Shown: positions 44,911 through 54,186, numbered from the stretch's first letter. The stretch is DNA of 64,000 nt from Psychrobacillus psychrodurans (GCA_900114885.1 FOUN01000011.1:62001-126000), one strand, 5' to 3'. The notes: generated by a model from the sequence alone, not told the origin. A program made the numbers and translations.

Positions 44911-46026
44911 TTAGTTTAAAAGTGTTGCTACGTCTACATATGGTAGGCCTTGCGCCTCTGCAACTGCTTTAAAAGTAACATGACCATCTAATGTATTAAG
45001 CCCTTTTTGTAAAGAAAGGTTATCTAAACAAGCTTGTTTATAGCCTTTATTGGCAATTTGTAAAGCATACGGTATTGTCGCATTTATAAGCGCCATAGTA
45101 GAAGTTCTTGGTACTGCACCTGGCATATTAGCAACAGCGTAATGTACAACACCATGCTTTTCATATGTTGGGTTATCATGTGTTGTAATGCGATCAGAAG
45201 TTTCAAAGATCCCACCTTGGTCGATTGCAATATCAATAACAACAGAACCTGGAGACATCGTTTTAATCATTTCTTCCGTTACCAGTTTCGGAGCTTTTGC
45301 ACCAGGTATTAATACACAACCAATAACTAAATCCGCTTCTTTAACTGCTTCTGCAATATTATACGGGCTAGAAATTAATGTTTGAATGGTTGATCCAAAG
45401 ATATCCTCTAATTGGCGAAGACGATCCGGGTTTAGATCGATGATGGTAACCTGTGCTCCCATTCCAATTGCAACGCGAGCGGCATTTGCACCAGCGATTC
45501 CTCCCCCTATTATTGCTACTTTTGCACGTGGGACTCCAGGAACTCCTCCAAGTAATATCCCTTTTCCTCCGTTAATTTGCTCTAGATACTGTGCGCCAAT
45601 TTGGGTTGCCATACGACCTGCAACCTCACTCATCGGAGACAATAAAGGTAATGTATTATTAGGAAGTTGAACTGTTTCATATGCAATTGCAGTAACTTTT
45701 TTGTCTAATAATACTTTTGTTAAATCTGCTTCAGGTGCTAAATGTAAATATGTGAAAAGAATCGACTCTTCACGTATTAAGTCAAATTCAGCACGAGTAG
45801 GTTCTTTTACTTTCATAACCATTTCTTGATTCCATGCTTCTTTAGCCGTTGATACAATTTTTGCTCCTGCAGCTATATAGTCTTCATCGGTAAAGCTTGA
45901 CCCAAGACCAGCACCAGTTTCAATAAAAACTTCATGTTTAAAATGCGTTAAACTTACTACACCAGCCGGTGTCATTGCAACGCGATTTTCATTGTTTTTT
46001 GTTTCCTTTGGAATCCCAATACGCAT
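44911..46026 (-). CDS. ald: Alanine dehydrogenase
   Basis: A 371-residue NAD-dependent enzyme interconverting L-alanine with pyruvate and ammonia, important in sporulating Bacillus. [22 protein letters not shown] is the family N-terminus, including the substrate-binding Arg and Lys. The Rossmann motif is [14 protein letters not shown]. The ATG at 46026 is 9 bases after AGGAGG; a nearer ATG at 46035 is too close, and longer frames lack conserved residues. Length is close to B. subtilis Ald (378 aa). It is a single gene, divergent from uspA. Confidence 0.97.
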   Translation of the reverse strand: MRIGIPKETKNNENRVAMTPAGVVSLTHFKHEVFIETGAGLGSSFTDEDYIAAGAKIVSTAKEAWNQEMVMKVKEPTRAEFDLIREESILFTYLHLAPEADLTKVLLDKKVTAIAYETVQLPNNTLPLLSPMSEVAGRMATQIGAQYLEQINGGKGILLGGVPGVPRAKVAIIGGGIAGANAARVAIGMGAQVTIIDLNPDRLRQLEDIFGSTIQTLISSPYNIAEAVKEADLVIGCVLIPGAKAPKLVTEEMIKTMSPGSVVIDIAIDQGGIFETSDRITTHDNPTYEKHGVVHYAVANMPGAVPRTSTMALINATIPYALQIANKGYKQACLDNLSLQKGLNTLDGHVTFKAVAEAQGLPYVDVATLLN

Positions 46027-46190
46027 ATTTCGCATCCTCCTATGTAAACCATGTTGTTGTGAAAATGACACATTATTTTCTTGCATCATTTCATACAAAT
46101 CCATTCTATCATTTATATATTTAAAATACCGCAACAATTTAATTTTCTGTTACAAGTATTCACAAATACGACTTAATAAAAATGAATAAT

Positions 46191-46221
46191 AAGGAGGAAT
46201 ATGTCTAACAATCTCGAATAA
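46191..46221 (+). other. Six-codon leader reading frame ahead of uspA
   Basis: AAGGAGG is followed three bases later by ATG TCT AAC AAT CTC GAA TAA. It stops 31 bp before the uspA start, which has its own AAGGAGG. A translated leader is possible but may be chance. Confidence 0.35.
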
Positions 46222-46252
46222 TATATATATAACCAACAAGGAGGTTTTTAAA

Positions 46253-46708
46253 ATGACATTAAAATATAATCAAATTTTAGTTGCTGTCGATGGATCCAAA
46301 GAAGCAGAATATGCATTTAAAAAATCTGTTTCTATTGCTGCACGTAACAATGCAACATTAAATCTTATCAATATTATTGATACTCGTTCATTTGCAGCGA
46401 TTGAGGCTTATGACCGTTCTATCGCTGAAAGAGCTCAAACGTTTGCAGAGGATTTACTAGGTGGATATAAAAAAGAAGCGCTTGCCGCTGGAGTACAAAA
46501 TGTGAATGTCGTAGTTGATTACGGCTCGCCAAAAACAATGATCTCTAAGGATATTGCTAAAAAAGTAGAAGCAGATTTAATTATCTGTGGTGCAACTGGT
46601 CTAAATGCAATGGAAAGATTTTTAATTGGTAGCGTATCCGAATATATCGTACGTTCTGCTACTTGCGATGTACTAGTAGTTCGTACTGATGAACCACTAG
46701 AAGCGTAG
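46253..46708 (+). CDS. Universal stress protein (UspA family)
   Basis: A 151-residue UspA-domain protein. The ATP-binding motif is GATGLNAMERFLIGSVSEYIVRSATCDVLVVR (G-2x-G-9x-G(S/T) type), and the N-terminus has ILVAVDGSKEAEYAF. Such dimeric proteins help survival under starvation or membrane stress; the specific role is unknown. ATG follows AAGGAGG. It is a single gene on the plus strand, divergent from ald, with a strong terminator after it. Confidence 0.94.
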   Translation: MTLKYNQILVAVDGSKEAEYAFKKSVSIAARNNATLNLINIIDTRSFAAIEAYDRSIAERAQTFAEDLLGGYKKEALAAGVQNVNVVVDYGSPKTMISKDIAKKVEADLIICGATGLNAMERFLIGSVSEYIVRSATCDVLVVRTDEPLEA

Positions 46709-46721
46709 TATATAAAACAAT

Positions 46722-46765
46722 AAAAATGGTTGGTCGTGAAACTTTTCACAACTAACCATTTTTTT
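46722..46765 (+). terminator. Terminator of the uspA gene
   Basis: AAAATGGTT and AACCATTTT extended by GTCGTGAA/TTCACAAC form a long stem with a T run. Confidence 0.88.
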
Positions 46766-46846
46766 GTTTAAGATAGAATTGCCTAGCTTCTCATATTCTA
46801 TTCAAGTGTTATTATGATTACCTACACCTATTGATATACTCTTCTC

Positions 46847-47380
46847 TTACTTACATCTTTTAATCCTATCACATATAATATTCACAATCTCCAAAACTGG
46901 CAAAGTCCCATCTACACTTATGTCAGAATCGGGTTTAATCGTCTTTAACATCTCAAGATAGCCCCTTCTTCCACGCGAAACATAGTTATCCAGATCCTGC
47001 AAAATAATTCGATTGGTATCATTTTGAAAATCGCGAGTTAACCTACGCGCAAGAGCAACATCTAAAGGGGTATCAATAAATACAGTAAAATCTATGAATC
47101 CACGTATCATGGAATGCTTATATGCAAATGGATAATCTAATATTATAAAGTTCAGTTGTTCTGAAAGTAGTATTTCTAAGTCCTTTAAGAGAGGAGATAA
47201 ATTCCAATCGTCATAAATAGCACCGCTATCTACCCAATTTATAATGTCGTCCGGCCCTTCAAAATCATAGTTATCAAAGAAGAGTGATTTAGAATTATGT
47301 AATTTTTCGCTTAGCTGTCTTACTATAGTTGTTTTCCCACCACCAGACACGGCAGCTATCGAAATGACAAATGGTCGCAT
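46847..47380 (-). CDS. P-loop kinase, uridine kinase-like
   Basis: A 177-residue P-loop NTPase of the uridine kinase/nucleoside kinase superfamily. The Walker A motif is AAVSGGGKTT (10-19), and the Walker B-like ILDYPFAY is near residue 88; FIDTPLDVALARRLTRDF is the lid helix. The substrate is not determined. ATG at 47380 is 5 bases after AGGGGGG; the longer frame lacks a ribosome-binding site. It stands alone between uspA and the GGGTGT repeat. Confidence 0.8.
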   Translation of the reverse strand: MRPFVISIAAVSGGGKTTIVRQLSEKLHNSKSLFFDNYDFEGPDDIINWVDSGAIYDDWNLSPLLKDLEILLSEQLNFIILDYPFAYKHSMIRGFIDFTVFIDTPLDVALARRLTRDFQNDTNRIILQDLDNYVSRGRRGYLEMLKTIKPDSDISVDGTLPVLEIVNIICDRIKRCK

Positions 47381-47562
47381 TTTATCCCCCCTATAAAAAT
47401 TCAAAAATCTCAGTTCTTCCTTTTCAAGTGGAACGACAGAAAGTTTAAGTTGTTCCCTCCTTTTGTTAATCTATTTAAGTAATATTATTCTTTTTGATAT
47501 TTGAAAAGATAAAGATTTCCATTACCAAATAGAGCATACTTAATGCTATTTAAGTATCTGTA

Positions 47563-47604
47563 GGGTGTGGGTGTGGGTGTGGGTGTGGGTGTGGGTGTGG
47601 GTGT
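47563..47604 (+). repeat. Seven perfect GGGTGT tandem units
   Basis: Seven uninterrupted copies of GGGTGT (42 bp) in an otherwise AT-rich interval. Seven GGG runs spaced by TGT could fold into a two- or three-layer G-quadruplex on the plus strand. The tract is a likely slippage site. Confidence 0.97.
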
Positions 47605-47677
47605 TATACTTCTTCTACTCCCATCCTCTCTTCTGGTATTCTATAAAATCTTCCATATCTCCTGCCTTTCTTATTAA

Positions 47678-47709
47678 CAAAAAAGGACATAGAGTATTCT
47701 CTACGTCCT
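47678..47709 (-). terminator. Terminator after ackA
   Basis: AGGACGTAGAG and CTCTATGTCCT pair with one mismatch around a 4-nt loop, followed by six T. It lies about 120 bp after the ackA stop. Confidence 0.75.
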
Positions 47710-47832
47710 ACTTAATAGTACATTTTACACATGTGTTTTTTACATCTAATGGGAACAAGAATTGCATATTATTCTCAATAGTTTTCGTTTAGCCAGTGGT
47801 CCATAGAACTTCTTTATGTCACCTGATACCTC

Positions 47833-49023
47833 TTACAGCTTTGCAATCCTCACCGTATCTCTAGCTATCATAATTTCTTCATTTGTTGGAATTACAATTA
47901 CTTTCACGGGAGAGTGTGGATAATTGATGAAAGTTTCTTTCCCGTTTATTTTATTTAAATCTGGATCCATATAAACACCCATAAACTGGAGTCCCTTTAA
48001 TACTTTTTCCCTTATTACTTCACTATTCTCTCCGATACCAGCTGTAAAAATAATGGCATCTACGCCATTCATACGTGCAGCATAGGATCCCATGTATTTA
48101 TGAATTCGATCGGCAAAAACGTCAAGTGCCAGCTGCGCACGATCATTTCCTTTAGAAGCTTCTCCAACAATATCTCGTAAATCACTAGAGAATCCTGAAA
48201 CACCTAGCATTCCAGATTTTTTATTAAGAATATCTAGGATACCCTCTGCATCTTTACCTGTTTTCTCCATCAAATAAGGGATTAAAGCAGGATCAATATT
48301 ACCAGATCTTGTTCCCATTGTTACACCCGCAAGCGGCGTAAAACCCATGGATGTATCGATTGATTTACCATGTTGAATAGCTGCAATACTTGCCCCATTT
48401 CCAAGGTGACAGGATATAAATCTAGTTGTTTCCAACGGTCTATTTAAGAGGACTGCAGCTCTTTGCGATACGTACTTATGTGAAGTCCCGTGGAAACCAT
48501 ATTTTCTTATACCGTATTTTTCGTAATAGTCATAAGGAATTGAGTACAGATAAGAGCTTTCTGGCATCGTTTGATGAAAAGCAGTATCAAAAACTGCTAC
48601 TGCTGGAACATTTGGAAGCTCCTTTTTAAATACTCTTATTCCAGTAATATTCGCTGGATTATGAAGTGGTGCTAATTCCGATAATTCTTCTAGCGTATCT
48701 AGTACCTCTGCAGTTATTAAAACAGAATCACTATAAACCTCACCACCATGTACTACTCGATGCCCAATTCCTTGAATATCATTTAACGAATGAATCACAT
48801 TCTTTTCTATCAGCATACTCATCAATAATTTTACCGCTTGTTCATGATTGTCCACCTGTTCAATAATATTAATACGTTCATCATTTGTCGACATTGTAAA
48901 AATAGGATTTCCTAGACCAATTCTTTCTATTAGTCCTTTAGCAATTACCTGTTCGTCTAACATTTCAAAAACTTGGAACTTTAATGAAGAGCTTCCTGCA
49001 TTTATTGCTAAAATTATTGGCAT
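47833..49023 (-). CDS. ackA: Acetate kinase
   Basis: A 396-residue enzyme of the ASKHA superfamily that makes ATP and acetate from acetyl phosphate. [14 protein letters not shown] (N-terminal phosphate motif), [22 protein letters not shown]-like [20 protein letters not shown] and [13 protein letters not shown] are the family signatures. ATG at 49023. It lies downstream of ytxK and tpx as in Bacillus; its ribosome-binding site sits inside the terminator hairpin of ytxK. Confidence 0.98.
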   Translation of the reverse strand: MPIILAINAGSSSLKFQVFEMLDEQVIAKGLIERIGLGNPIFTMSTNDERINIIEQVDNHEQAVKLLMSMLIEKNVIHSLNDIQGIGHRVVHGGEVYSDSVLITAEVLDTLEELSELAPLHNPANITGIRVFKKELPNVPAVAVFDTAFHQTMPESSYLYSIPYDYYEKYGIRKYGFHGTSHKYVSQRAAVLLNRPLETTRFISCHLGNGASIAAIQHGKSIDTSMGFTPLAGVTMGTRSGNIDPALIPYLMEKTGKDAEGILDILNKKSGMLGVSGFSSDLRDIVGEASKGNDRAQLALDVFADRIHKYMGSYAARMNGVDAIIFTAGIGENSEVIREKVLKGLQFMGVYMDPDLNKINGKETFINYPHSPVKVIVIPTNEEIMIARDTVRIAKL

Positions 49024-49024
49024 A

Positions 49025-49079
49025 AAAAACGCTCCTTCGTTGAACTAGTACTTTAATTGTACCGTTCAAAGAAGGAGCT
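49025..49079 (-). terminator. ytxK terminator that contains the ackA ribosome-binding site
   Basis: GCTCCTTCTTTGAAC and GTTCAACGAAGGAGC form a 15-bp stem with one mismatch. The loop can fold again (GTAC/GTAC). Six T follow and end at the ackA ATG. The 3' arm holds AAGGAG, the ackA Shine-Dalgarno, so the same hairpin can end transcription and hide the ribosome site. Confidence 0.8.
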
Positions 49080-49085
49080 AGCAAC

Positions 49086-50030
49086 TCACTTGGTATTCTG
49101 TTCTTGCCAAATTTCGATCTTTTTCAAAAATAATTCCATAGCTTCTTTGTTCATCATATTCGGAACCTTCGCTAATAGTACCTCTCTTGGAGCTTTCAAA
49201 TCATTACTCTTCTTTTGTAATATCAAAAGACTTTTCTCTTGTCCCTTTGTTTTGAAAATGGAATTTGGGAATTGAATAACAGCTTGAATCCAACCATTTT
49301 CCTTGATGAATTCATGAAGTTTCGGTGCTTGTTTAGATTCAAATATAGTATCTGGCACTAAAAAGAATAGATAGCCACCCGGTTTTACATGCTTCATCGA
49401 CTGCTCCATAAATAAATGATGAGCATACGACATTTCTTCTGTACTGTGGAGGAAGTAGTCCTGTGAAGTTTCTGTATCTGGATAATATCCAACAGGTAGA
49501 TCGCTTACGACAATATCCACAGGGTCAATTAAAAGAGGCTTTAAAGCATCTTGCCTAAATAATCGTATGTCATGCGTAAGGAGTTCACCTGTCTGCGCTG
49601 CTAATTGAATTAGTAATTCATCAATTTCTACACCAAATGCATGGTTTTCTGTCGGCAATGCATTCATAATAGTATAAAGCAAATTGCCAGTTCCTAATGC
49701 AGGGTCTAGAATTGACAATTCCTTTCTATCTTTCGTCATCTCTTTTACAAAATAACTTACTAATAATCCAATTGCATCCGGTGTCATCTGATGATTAACC
49801 TGAGCAGACTTCTTCATGCCTTTTAATATAGCTAATTGTATAGCTTTTCGAATTTCTTCTTTGCCTGCGTCTATTATAGATGGCCTTTTTTTATCAGATA
49901 ACCAAAGTTCGAGTGCATATACGACACCTTCTAAATACGTTGCAGAAGCTTCGTTCTCGATGTAACTACTCTCTTGATCAATATAAGTAAAAATTTGTTC
50001 AACATGTGTGTGCATAGTATTATCCCTCAT
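49086..50030 (-). CDS. ytxK: YtxK-like class I SAM-dependent methyltransferase
   Basis: A 314-residue protein with an N6-adenine DNA methylase-like fold. The SAM-binding motif LDPALGTGNLLYTIMNAL is around residue 120, and VVSDLPVGYYPDT replaces the usual NPPY catalytic motif, with DLPV in its place. B. subtilis YtxK occupies the same position, and no substrate is proven. The ATG at 50030 lies 11 bases after AAGGAG; a GTG at 50042 is too near. The Shine-Dalgarno is inside the tpx terminator. Confidence 0.9.
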   Translation of the reverse strand: MRDNTMHTHVEQIFTYIDQESSYIENEASATYLEGVVYALELWLSDKKRPSIIDAGKEEIRKAIQLAILKGMKKSAQVNHQMTPDAIGLLVSYFVKEMTKDRKELSILDPALGTGNLLYTIMNALPTENHAFGVEIDELLIQLAAQTGELLTHDIRLFRQDALKPLLIDPVDIVVSDLPVGYYPDTETSQDYFLHSTEEMSYAHHLFMEQSMKHVKPGGYLFFLVPDTIFESKQAPKLHEFIKENGWIQAVIQFPNSIFKTKGQEKSLLILQKKSNDLKAPREVLLAKVPNMMNKEAMELFLKKIEIWQEQNTK

Positions 50031-50033
50031 AGT

Positions 50034-50061
50034 AAAACCCACTCCTTACTTCAGAGTGGGC
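50034..50061 (-). terminator. tpx terminator that contains the ytxK ribosome-binding site
   Basis: CCCACTC (50054-50060) and GAGTGGG (50038-50044) form the stem, followed by TTTT. The ytxK Shine-Dalgarno AAGGAG (50042-50047) overlaps loop and 3' arm, the same arrangement as at ytxK-ackA. Confidence 0.75.
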
Positions 50062-50079
50062 TTGCATTATTTTAGTTAA

Positions 50080-50586
50080 TTAATTCGTTAAGGCTTTTAC
50101 TGCTTCTAATGCTTTTTCATAGTTTGGATGATCTGTTCCTTCTCCAACATATTCAGCATAAGTTACAACATCGTTTTTATCTACTACAAACACAGAACGT
50201 GCTAATAAGCGTAATTCTTGCATTAGTACTCCGTATGCTTCTCCAAATGATGCATCACGGTGGTCAGATAAAGTTTGGATTGCTTCAGCAGCATTAGCAC
50301 CACACCAACGTTTTTGAGCGAAAGGTAAGTCCATTGAAACAGTTAAAATTACAACATCGTCACCTAAACTAGCAGCCTCTGAGTTAAATTTGTTAGTTTG
50401 TGTAGAACAAACTCCAGTATCAAGGGAAGGTACTACACTGATTAAACGAATTTTACCAGTTGAATCTTGTAAAGTCACGGGTGATAAATCATTTGCTAGC
50501 ACTGAAAAGTTAGGTGCCTTTTCTCCAACTACCACTTCTTTACCAACTAATGTTACAGGATTATTTTTGAATGTTACTTCTGCCAT
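50080..50586 (-). CDS. tpx: Thiol peroxidase
   Basis: A 168-residue atypical 2-Cys peroxiredoxin that reduces peroxides with thioredoxin. The peroxidatic Cys is in SLDTGVCSTQTNKFN, and the resolving Cys in RWCGANAAE. N-terminal TFKNNPVTLVGKEV is family-typical. It lies upstream of ytxK and ackA as in B. subtilis. ATG follows GGAGG. It ends at the hairpin that carries the ytxK ribosome-binding site. Confidence 0.98.
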   Translation of the reverse strand: MAEVTFKNNPVTLVGKEVVVGEKAPNFSVLANDLSPVTLQDSTGKIRLISVVPSLDTGVCSTQTNKFNSEAASLGDDVVILTVSMDLPFAQKRWCGANAAEAIQTLSDHRDASFGEAYGVLMQELRLLARSVFVVDKNDVVTYAEYVGEGTDHPNYEKALEAVKALTN

Positions 50587-50620
50587 AATATGTAGCCTCC
50601 TTTTTCATACCTTCATCTTA

Positions 50621-51199
50621 CTAGAATACATTCGGCTCATGCAACTCTTTTGCAACAGCATTTTCATATGTTACTTTCTCTTTTAAATCATATACAGATT
50701 CATGTACAACTAATGTATCCGCGATAAAATCATGTACACCTTGTTTTTTAGGTGTGAAAGCTACAACTAAATAAGGGATATTCAACGGGATTATAGAAAT
50801 TAAACGACCAACCCACTCCCTAAATAATACAGTACCCCATTTTAGTTTTCCACCATCTTTAGATATAACACGAATGCCAAATACCATTTTTCCAACAGTC
50901 TGACTACAGAGCTTCGTCATCAACACAAAATACGCGTAGAAGATAACTGCTGTGATGACCGTAAAGGGTGCATACCACTCAGAATTATTTAACTCTAATG
51001 AGAACAAACGAAAAATAGGTTTGATCAATAACATTCCTATTGAAGCTAAAACGAGAATATCTACAGTATATGCCCAAAAACGAATCCAAAAGCCAGCAGC
51101 CTTCTGTTCATATTGTGCAGTTCGATGTACAATTACTTGCTGGGTTGCAGAGGTGTTCGCTTGCACATGCTGCTCTTCTGTTTGTACAAATTCACTCAT
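50621..51199 (-). CDS. RDD family membrane protein (YteJ-like)
   Basis: A 192-residue protein with an RDD domain: AGFWIRFWAYTVDILVLASIGMLL carries the Arg and Asp residues, and further helices are near 70-95 and 145-165. B. subtilis YteJ lies downstream of sppA (yteI); both belong to the SigW regulon and protect against lantibiotics. Here it is 12 bp after sppA, so it likely shares the SigW-type promoter. Its mechanism is unknown. Confidence 0.9.
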   Translation of the reverse strand: MSEFVQTEEQHVQANTSATQQVIVHRTAQYEQKAAGFWIRFWAYTVDILVLASIGMLLIKPIFRLFSLELNNSEWYAPFTVITAVIFYAYFVLMTKLCSQTVGKMVFGIRVISKDGGKLKWGTVLFREWVGRLISIIPLNIPYLVVAFTPKKQGVHDFIADTLVVHESVYDLKEKVTYENAVAKELHEPNVF

Positions 51200-51211
51200 C
51201 TAAAACCCTCC

Positions 51212-52225
51212 TTATTCATTCCCGTATAAATACATCATTTTTGGGGAGCTATTTTCTGTGATTAACTGTGCAATGAGCTTAGATTCCATGTCTAAACCTA
51301 AGAAAGATTGTGCTTTCACTGCAAACAACGAAGCGAAATTTTGTGAGTATCCATATTCAAATACTTCTGCTTTCTCTAAGTTATGGTCCGTTTTTATAGC
51401 TTGAACAACGTCCTCTAAAAAACCATAATCATCAGCTAATCCAGATTCGATTGCTTGACGGCCATTTAAAATTCTTCCGTCAGCAACTTTCTTAACATCC
51501 GCTTCCGTCATGTTTCTACCTTTTTCGATAATATCAACGAAGTCCTCATACGAGTCGTTTAACATTTCTTGTAGCATCGTTCTTTCTTCTTCTGTCATTT
51601 CTCTAGTAGGACTCATAATATCTTTGTATGGTCCTGATTTAATAGTTACAAATTCCACACCATATTTTTCTGCTAACTTACCATAGTTAACACTTTGCAT
51701 GATTACACCAATTGACCCTGTCATCGTTTCTTTATTTACAAATATTTTATCTGCAGGAGCCGAAATGTAATAACCTCCCGAGGCAGCCATACTACCCATT
51801 GAAACATATATTGGTTTTTCAGTTTCTTCTTGAATTTCAATAATTTCTTTATAAATTTGTGCCGATTCGACAACTCCACCACCAGGTGAATTTACTTGTA
51901 ATACAATTGCTTTTACCGTTTCATCAACTTTTGCTTGCTCTAACTGTTGTAAGAAAAATTGATGATTATACCCTTCTGCTGCAAAAAGTGAACTTGCACT
52001 CCCTGTATCTTGTATTGTCCCATCTACTGTTAGTAATGCAATTCGTTCGTTCATACTACCTTCTTCTACAACGGTTTCAAAGAATTCTGAGCTAGAAGCA
52101 GATGCAAATTCATCTAAATACGATGTCCAATCTGTTGAAAATGCTGTTGAAACGGTATTGACGAATATCGAAATAAGTAATAATAATGATGCTCCCAAAA
52201 TAGCAAACCAGCGTTTCATATTCAT
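51212..52225 (-). CDS. sppA: Signal peptide peptidase SppA
   Basis: A 337-residue membrane serine protease of family S49. An N-terminal membrane helix (about 5-25) anchors it. The catalytic Ser is in MGSMAASGGYYIS (around 147) and the general-base Lys in TIKSGPYKD (around 199). It removes leftover signal peptides. ATG at 52225 follows AAAGGAGG. With the RDD gene it forms a two-gene unit behind a SigW-type promoter, as in B. subtilis. Confidence 0.97.
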   Translation of the reverse strand: MNMKRWFAILGASLLLLISIFVNTVSTAFSTDWTSYLDEFASASSSEFFETVVEEGSMNERIALLTVDGTIQDTGSASSLFAAEGYNHQFFLQQLEQAKVDETVKAIVLQVNSPGGGVVESAQIYKEIIEIQEETEKPIYVSMGSMAASGGYYISAPADKIFVNKETMTGSIGVIMQSVNYGKLAEKYGVEFVTIKSGPYKDIMSPTREMTEEERTMLQEMLNDSYEDFVDIIEKGRNMTEADVKKVADGRILNGRQAIESGLADDYGFLEDVVQAIKTDHNLEKAEVFEYGYSQNFASLFAVKAQSFLGLDMESKLIAQLITENSSPKMMYLYGNE

Positions 52226-52259
52226 ATGTACAATTCCTCCTTTAATACTTCTCTTTACA

Positions 52260-52285
52260 TACGTAAAGAATATCTAAATGTTTCA
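52260..52285 (-). promoter_or_regulatory. SigW-type promoter of sppA
   Basis: TGAAAC (52280-52285) and CGTA (52260-52263) with 16 bp between them match the SigW consensus exactly. sppA-yteJ are known SigW targets in B. subtilis. Confidence 0.88.
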
Positions 52286-52329
52286 CGAAATGGTAAAATA
52301 AATATATACAATAGTAAAGGAGAATGTTT

Positions 52330-53130
52330 ATGGCCTCCAAAAACGCAATATATTTATATACTAAGAATGACACAAAATCTTTACAAAGAAAAGACAGAAT
52401 CGCCGAAGCAATACATAGTCATGGTTTTAAGGTTGTTGAAGACTCCGGGCTTGCTTCTATAATCGTCAGCATTGGTACGGATGGCTCCTTTCTACAAGCA
52501 GTTCGTAAAACTGGATTTAGACAGGATTGTTTGTATGCTGGTATTTCCACAACGGATACACTCAGTATGTACTGTGATTTTTTAGCAGATGATATAGATG
52601 CTATGGCTGAAGCAGTTCTTACTAAGAATATTCAAGTTCGGAAATATCCATTGCTAGAAGTTTCGGTAAATAATCACCCGAAATTTTTATGTCTAAATGA
52701 ATTTACGATTCGCTCAAACATTATTAAAGCATTTGTATTAGATTTAATTATTGACCAGAAGCATTTTGAATCCTTTAGAGGCGATGGCATAGTAATATCT
52801 ACTCCAACAGGTAGCTCAGGTTATAATAAATCATTGAATGGTGCTGTAGTTGACCCGCTTCTTCCATGTATTCAAGTTGCAGAAATTGCTTCTGTTAATA
52901 GTAACGAATATAGAACTCTAGGCTCATCCTTTATATTAAGTGGGGAAAGAACACTAGAGCTTCGCTTGCATAAGGACTGGAATGATTACCCTTCGATGAG
53001 CACTGACAACGAGGCACTTAGTATTCAGCATGTAGAAAGTGTCACAATTTGTTTGAGTGATAAAGTTATCAAAACTGTTAGACTGAAGAATAATAGTTAT
53101 TGGGAAAAAGTGAAAAGATCGTTTCTATAA
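52330..53130 (+). CDS. NAD kinase (second paralog)
   Basis: A 266-residue kinase that makes NADP from NAD. The GGDGT-type motif reads SIGTDGSFLQAV (around 54), followed by NEF and STPTGSSGYNKSLNGAVV, the conserved NE/D and TPTGSTAY-type loops. Length matches B. subtilis YtdI (267 aa), the second NAD kinase, with the same location next to sppA. I choose ATG at 52330, 8 bases after AAAGGAG; an ATG two codons earlier is too close. It is divergent from sppA. Confidence 0.95.
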   Translation: MASKNAIYLYTKNDTKSLQRKDRIAEAIHSHGFKVVEDSGLASIIVSIGTDGSFLQAVRKTGFRQDCLYAGISTTDTLSMYCDFLADDIDAMAEAVLTKNIQVRKYPLLEVSVNNHPKFLCLNEFTIRSNIIKAFVLDLIIDQKHFESFRGDGIVISTPTGSSGYNKSLNGAVVDPLLPCIQVAEIASVNSNEYRTLGSSFILSGERTLELRLHKDWNDYPSMSTDNEALSIQHVESVTICLSDKVIKTVRLKNNSYWEKVKRSFL

Positions 53131-53146
53131 TTTGAATCCGATGTGT

Positions 53147-53188
53147 AAAAACAGATAGTTCCGTTATACAACGGAACTATCTGTTTTT
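53147..53188. terminator. Bidirectional terminator between nadK2 and rarD
   Basis: AAAACAGATAGTTCCGTT and AACGGAACTATCTGTTTT form a perfect 18-bp stem with a 4-nt loop and T runs on both sides. Its minus-strand arm encodes the last residues of RarD. Confidence 0.95.
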
Positions 53189-54072
53189 CTTACTTGCATT
53201 ATCTTAGATATTGTAAACAATATTAGTGCAAGCCAAATACAAGAAAATGATAAAAATTCTATTTTGCTAAATGCTTCATCGTATAATAATATCCCAACTA
53301 GCAACATTATTGTCGGTGCTATGTATTGAAAAAATCCTGACATATATAGTGGCATTGTTTTCGTTCCCTTAGCAAATAATATTAATGGCACAGCAGTTGC
53401 AACACCAGTGAATATGAGTAGAATGACAGTACTTGCATTTGATGTAAAAAATACTGCTTTATCTGAAATCACAAGATAGACAAAATAGATTAACGCAACA
53501 GGTAAAACAAAAAAAGTTTCAATCGTTAATCCTCGTAGTGGATCAATTTTAATACTTTTCTTTATCAGACCGTATAAGGCAAATGTTATGGCAAGCGTAA
53601 ATGCTATCCATGGAACTTCGCCATAAGAAACAGTTAAAATAATTACACCAATAGCAGCAAGCAGTACGGAAAACTGTTGAGCTCTTGATAATCTCTCTTT
53701 TAAAAATATTATCCCCAGTAAAATGGAAAGTAGTGGATTTATATAATATCCTAAACTTGTCTGAACGATAAAACCAGCATTCACTGCATATATGTATGTA
53801 AACCAATTTCCTGTTACTAGATAGGAAGCTACAAATAGCCCCCAGAAAGATTTTTGGTTTGCCCATAAGTCTTTTAGATCTATTTTCAACTGTTTAAAAT
53901 TTCTACCTACCATTACTAACATTAGTGTAAATATAAATGACCAAATCACCCTACCTGAAAGTATTTCATCACTTGAAACATGCTCTAATAGCTTCCAGTA
54001 GATTGGCATGAACCCCCATAAAACATATGCCAATACTACAAATACAATTCCTTGTTTTTCTTCTGTACCCAT
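53164..54072 (-). CDS. rarD: RarD/EamA family transporter
   Basis: A 302-residue polytopic protein with about ten hydrophobic helices, the RarD group of the drug/metabolite transporter superfamily. KQGIVFVVLAYVLWGFMPIYWKLL and WFTYIYAVNAGFIVQTSLGYYINPLLSILLG are RarD-typical. The name comes from chloramphenicol resistance in Pseudomonas; the substrate here is unknown. ATG follows AAAGAGGTG. The last seven codons lie inside the terminator stem. Confidence 0.93.
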   Translation of the reverse strand: MGTEEKQGIVFVVLAYVLWGFMPIYWKLLEHVSSDEILSGRVIWSFIFTLMLVMVGRNFKQLKIDLKDLWANQKSFWGLFVASYLVTGNWFTYIYAVNAGFIVQTSLGYYINPLLSILLGIIFLKERLSRAQQFSVLLAAIGVIILTVSYGEVPWIAFTLAITFALYGLIKKSIKIDPLRGLTIETFFVLPVALIYFVYLVISDKAVFFTSNASTVILLIFTGVATAVPLILFAKGTKTMPLYMSGFFQYIAPTIMLLVGILLYDEAFSKIEFLSFSCIWLALILFTISKIMQVRKTDSSVV

Positions 54073-54145
54073 TTATGACACCTCTTTACTTTGTAACTCG
54101 AAATATTAAACCATTATATTGCTTTAAATTACTAAAGTAAATAAG

Positions 54146-54178
54146 AAAACACGGAGAGATAATTTCTCTCCGTGTTTT
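54146..54178 (-). terminator. Terminator of the acyl-CoA synthetase gene
   Basis: AAAACACGGAGAGA and TCTCTCCGTGTTTT form a 14-bp perfect stem with a 5-nt loop, directly after the gene. Confidence 0.93.
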
Positions 54179-54186
54179 CATATTAC

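Larger units (their letters stand above)
47381..47832. other. Gene-free interval with the GGGTGT repeat
   Basis: It contains the simple repeat at 47563-47604 and the ackA terminator at 47678-47709. No credible gene or promoter is seen elsewhere. Confidence 0.6.
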
